The notes below the pieces were generated by a model, which saw only the letters and a list, made by a program, of their open reading frames with translations, made no database searches and had not been told where the DNA came from. The position numbers and the translations under genes were made by a program. From Dehalococcoidia bacterium (GTDB lineage Bacteria; Chloroflexota; Dehalococcoidia; Lucifugimonadales; Australimonadaceae): a stretch of 10,679 nucleotides of DNA. The DNA lies in the NCBI GenBank assembly GCA_021296055.1, contig JAGWBE010000048.1, positions 1 to 10,679 on the forward strand, written 5' to 3'. Shown piece after piece: positions 8,197 to 10,679 of this stretch. Numbering within the stretch: the stretch's first letter is position 1; each line of letters begins with the position of its first letter.

Positions 8197-8691
8197 ATGG
8201 ACTTAGTGGCAAAAGTGGCTCAGGAAATAAAGGCGTGGGTCAAGTCTCGGCCAAAGCTGGAGATAGAGGAGAGCGTAACGTGGTTTCTTCTGATTTTCGT
8301 TTACGCGCATGCTGTGGACCAGGACCAGCTAGGTTTCAAATTCTTAGGCATAATTCCTCAAATCACTGCGCCGCAAATAGGCCTAGCAATGCTTGTTTTG
8401 TGCCTGACAGCATCGGCTCTGATTCTCATCGAACCGCTACTGCCTTCCAAATTGTGGAGATGGGCGACGGGCTTTAGGCGCTCATTTCTCCAGCCTATTC
8501 GTCTAATGAGCATACTATTTGCCTTTGCCTTTGGGCTGGCAACTGGGTTGGGACTTCTTATCGAGAAGGTTCCCACACTCTCATGGCTGACAAACTCGGC
8601 TGCCGTAGTGGGTTTTGTCATCTTTGTCATACTTGGAATCAGATTCGTTTTATATTTCTGGACTATCCATGCACATGCTAGAAATGAATAA
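8197..8691 (+). CDS. Unrecognised four-helix membrane protein, low GC
   Basis: I do not recognise this 164-residue protein. A charged N-terminus (1-26) is followed by four hydrophobic stretches of membrane-spanning character: about 27-40 (short), 60-83, 103-123 and 134-155. The loops are short and the ends charged. No catalytic or binding motif stands out. The start is well supported: AAGGAG (8185-8190) lies six bases before the ATG. Base use differs sharply from its neighbours: 54 of 120 bases are G or C in 8281-8400, against 38 of 60 in 7861-7920, and codons ending in A or T are frequent. That suggests acquisition from a lower-GC source. It stands alone, 61 bases after the acyl-CoA synthetase, and a decayed tRNA fragment lies just downstream on the other strand. 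Coding status is likely from length, start signal and coherent hydrophobic pattern. Confidence 0.75.
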   Translation: MDLVAKVAQEIKAWVKSRPKLEIEESVTWFLLIFVYAHAVDQDQLGFKFLGIIPQITAPQIGLAMLVLCLTASALILIEPLLPSKLWRWATGFRRSFLQPIRLMSILFAFAFGLATGLGLLIEKVPTLSWLTNSAAVVGFVIFVILGIRFVLYFWTIHAHARNE

Positions 8692-8744
8692 CCTGGCTCA
8701 CACGGCATGGCAATGAATACAGCACTGAGCGGCTCGACGCAGGA

Positions 8745-8801
8745 TGCTTTTCGCCGGACTCGAACCAAGGAGCTCAGTCTTATCAGGGTTGTGCTCTAAC
8801 C
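8745..8801 (-). pseudogene. Decayed 3' portion of an isoleucine tRNA (GAT anticodon)
   Basis: On the minus strand from 8801 the sequence reads GGTTAGAGCAC (end of a D arm), then CAACC-CTGATAA-GACTG (anticodon arm, anticodon GAT), then GGTTCGAGTCC (T arm), ending near 8745. Order and spacing fit positions from the D loop to the 3' end of tRNA-Ile. It is not functional: the 5' acceptor strand and the GCTC half of the D stem are absent, two anticodon-stem pairs are mismatched (expected GGTTG, found GACTG), the T stem relies on wobble pairs, and there is no CCA. Confidence 0.6.
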
Positions 8802-8839
8802 CATACCCTCTTCCCCCTTGCCTGCGCTAGGCTAGCGGC

Positions 8840-10679
8840 GTGACTACGGCCAAGACAGCGGACAGACTCAAGACGCTGCGCGACATCATCGCCCGCGAGG
8901 CGCAGGGCGGCTTCGCGGACAAGACCGTCATCGGCGGCCTCGACGCCTTCCTGCGCACGCTTGGCGCCGACGCACAGGGCGGAGACGCCGCGCTGCGCGC
9001 CCTGGCCGACCGCGGCCTGCTCGACGTCGGCTACGCCGCCCTCGCTCCATCGCAGCGCAAGCGCTGGAGCGAGGAGGTCGGGCGCATCCTGGGCGTGTCC
9101 GAGCCGCCGCCCAAGCGCGCGCCAAGGGCCGCCTCGCCGCCCCCGCCGCGCTTCGACCTGGACGCCGACGTGTCCGTGCTGCGCGCCGTAACCGCTGCGC
9201 AGCGCCCGCGACTGGAGCGTATGGGCGTGCGCGCAGTCCGCGACCTGATCTTCCTCTTCCCTCACCGCCACCTCGACTACTCGCGGCGGCGCTCCGTCGC
9301 TCAGGTGCGGCCCGGCGAGGAGCAGACCATCGTCGTCAACTTGTGGGAGGCGCACGAGCTGCGGTTGGGGCGCGAGGGCCGCCTGCGAGCGAGCGAGGCG
9401 GTGGTCGGCGACGAGACGGGCAACATCCGCGCCATGTGGTTCGGCCAGCCGTGGGTCGCGGGCAGCCTGAACCGCGCCCTCGAACCGACCCCGTCCGCCT
9501 CGTGCTCAGCGGCAAGGCGAGCGTCTTCCAGGGACGTGCGCAGATGGATTCGCCCGAATGGGAGGTGATGGACGACGCGGAAACCGCCGCGTTCGTCCAC
9601 ACGGGCAGGCTCGTGCCCGTCTACCCTTCCACCGAGCGGATGCCGCAGCGCACCATTCGGCGCATCGTGCGCGAGGCGCTTGACCGCCTGTTCGGGCCTG
9701 AGGGCGCGCGCAATCCCAGCGCGCTGCCCGACCCCCTCGACGCGGAGGCGCTGCGCCGGCGCGGCCTGATGGCGCTGGGCGACGCGGTGCTCCAAGCACA
9801 CTACCCGGATAGCGACGACGCTAAGGAGCGGGCGCGCCAACGCCTCGCCTTCGACGAACTCCTCACGCTCCAACTCGCCCTCGGCGCGCAGCGGCGCAGC
9901 GTCTCCACCGCCAAGAGCCTCCCGCTGCCGCCACGCGCGCCCGCCGTCGCCGCCTTCATCCGCTCGCTGCCCTTCACGCTGACGGAGGGGCAGCGGGGCG
10001 CGCTGCGCGAGGTGATGCGCGACGTCGAGCGCGCCGATAGGCCGATGAGCCGCCTGCTGCAAGGCGACGTGGGCGCGGGCAAGACGGTCGTCGCCCTTGC
10101 CGCCCTGCTGGCCGCCGCGACGGACGGGCGCCAGGGCGCGCTGATGGCGCCGACGGAGGTGCTCGCGGAGCAGCACTTCATGACCGTGCGGCGCCTGCTC
10201 GGCGGCCTTGACCAAGAAGAGGGCGCCGCCCACCGCTTCGCCTGCCGCGTGGACGGACGCGAGCGCCCCGTCGAGGTGGGCCTGCTCACCGGGTCGCTGC
10301 GCGCCAAGGCGCGGCGCGAGGTGTACGAACGCGCCCGCGACGGCTCGCTCGACCTGCTCATCGGCACCCACGCGCTGCTCCAAGAGGAGGTGTCGCTGCC
10401 CAACCTCGCGCTCGCCGTCGTGGACGAACAACACCGCTTCGGCGTCGTGCAGCGCGCCGCCCTGCGCGCCAAGGGGCCCGGCGGAGGCATCGAACCCCAC
10501 TTGCTGGTGATGTCCGCCACGCCCATACCGCGCACGCTCGCCCTCACCCTCTACGGCGACCTGGACGTCTCCACTATCCGCGAACTCCCGCCCGGCAGGC
10601 CGCCCGTCCGGACGCATATCGTGCAGCCCGAGCGCCGCGAGGACGCCGAGGGCTTCCTCGTTGCGCAGGCGCGCGAGGG
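8840..10679 (+). CDS. recG: ATP-dependent DNA helicase RecG, one-base frameshift, 3' end cut by window
   Basis: RecG remodels stalled replication forks and Holliday junctions. From GTG 8840, residues 1-105 are an N-terminal extension outside the Escherichia coli type. The wedge/OB-fold region follows (VRDLIFLFPHRHLDYS, 133-148; DETGNIRAMWFGQPW, 191-205). After EP (215-216) the frame is lost. Similarity resumes one base out of phase at about 9487 (DPVRLVLSGKASVFQGR) and stays open to the window end. Helicase motifs there are GDVGAGKT (10063-10086, Walker A), APTEVLAEQH, DEQHRFGV (DEQH at 10423-10434) and SATPIPRTLALTLYGDLDVS from 10513, the last two highly specific for RecG. If one base were restored, about 613 residues would be visible, lacking the C-terminal helicase motifs. 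As written, the first frame stops after 242 residues. A missing base, real or from sequencing, is the simplest explanation. Confidence 0.93.

Noticed and set aside
8197..8691. Phage holin or toxin-antitoxin membrane component
   Set aside because: Four hydrophobic segments and small size alone do not identify it; no partner gene, lysis gene or known motif is nearby.
8743..8817. Complete functional tRNA-Ile gene
   Set aside because: No 5' acceptor strand or GCTC half of the D stem can be found, two anticodon-stem pairs are broken, and the 3' end cannot pair with anything upstream.
9301..10617. Minus-strand open frame of 438 codons opposite recG
   Set aside because: It is antisense to the RecG helicase motifs, with His/Arg/Gly-rich translation typical of shadow frames.

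Overview
The window is GC-rich bacterial DNA with tightly packed genes, many of them starting with GTG or overlapping by a few bases. The gene content is housekeeping plus acyl-CoA metabolism. A Thr-Pro-rich lipoprotein, a HrcA/CIRCE-controlled groES-groL pair and a RecG with an extra N-terminal region of about 100 residues would fit a Chloroflexota bacterium (perhaps Dehalococcoidia). That placement is inference from protein style; no ribosomal RNA or other marker here settles it.

Layout. Positions 1-778 (minus) encode most of a lipoprotein with a long Thr-Pro linker and a trypsin-like domain whose catalytic Ser is replaced by Glu. A 170-base divergent spacer with an extended -10 promoter leads to prfA (release factor 1) and prmC (its glutamine methyltransferase), overlapping by 4 bases and closed by a strong intrinsic terminator. 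Convergent to them is groES-groL (minus, 4929 to 2998), with a full sigma70-type promoter (TTGACA, 17-base spacer, TACGAT) followed immediately by a CIRCE operator.

Divergent from groES is a coupled plus-strand cluster: a crotonase-fold protein that has lost the usual oxyanion-hole glycines (5146-5877), a second crotonase that keeps its visible catalytic residues but is broken by a frameshift, a local duplication and a missing segment (5874-6589), and an AMP-forming acyl-CoA synthetase (6582-8135). Together they look like a fatty or aromatic acid activation and hydration module.

Next comes a short stretch of clearly lower GC (about 8190-8740) holding an unrecognised four-helix membrane protein. 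It is followed by a decayed 3' portion of an isoleucine tRNA on the minus strand. The last gene is recG, which carries a one-base frameshift near 9487 and runs off the window end.

I found no CRISPR array, insertion sequence or clear new defence system. The points most worth a second look are the two catalytically altered enzyme-fold proteins (Ser-to-Glu protease, crotonase without the Gly-Gly-Gly loop), the low-GC gene beside the tRNA relic, and the two gene-breaking lesions. Those lesions may be real or may be assembly errors.
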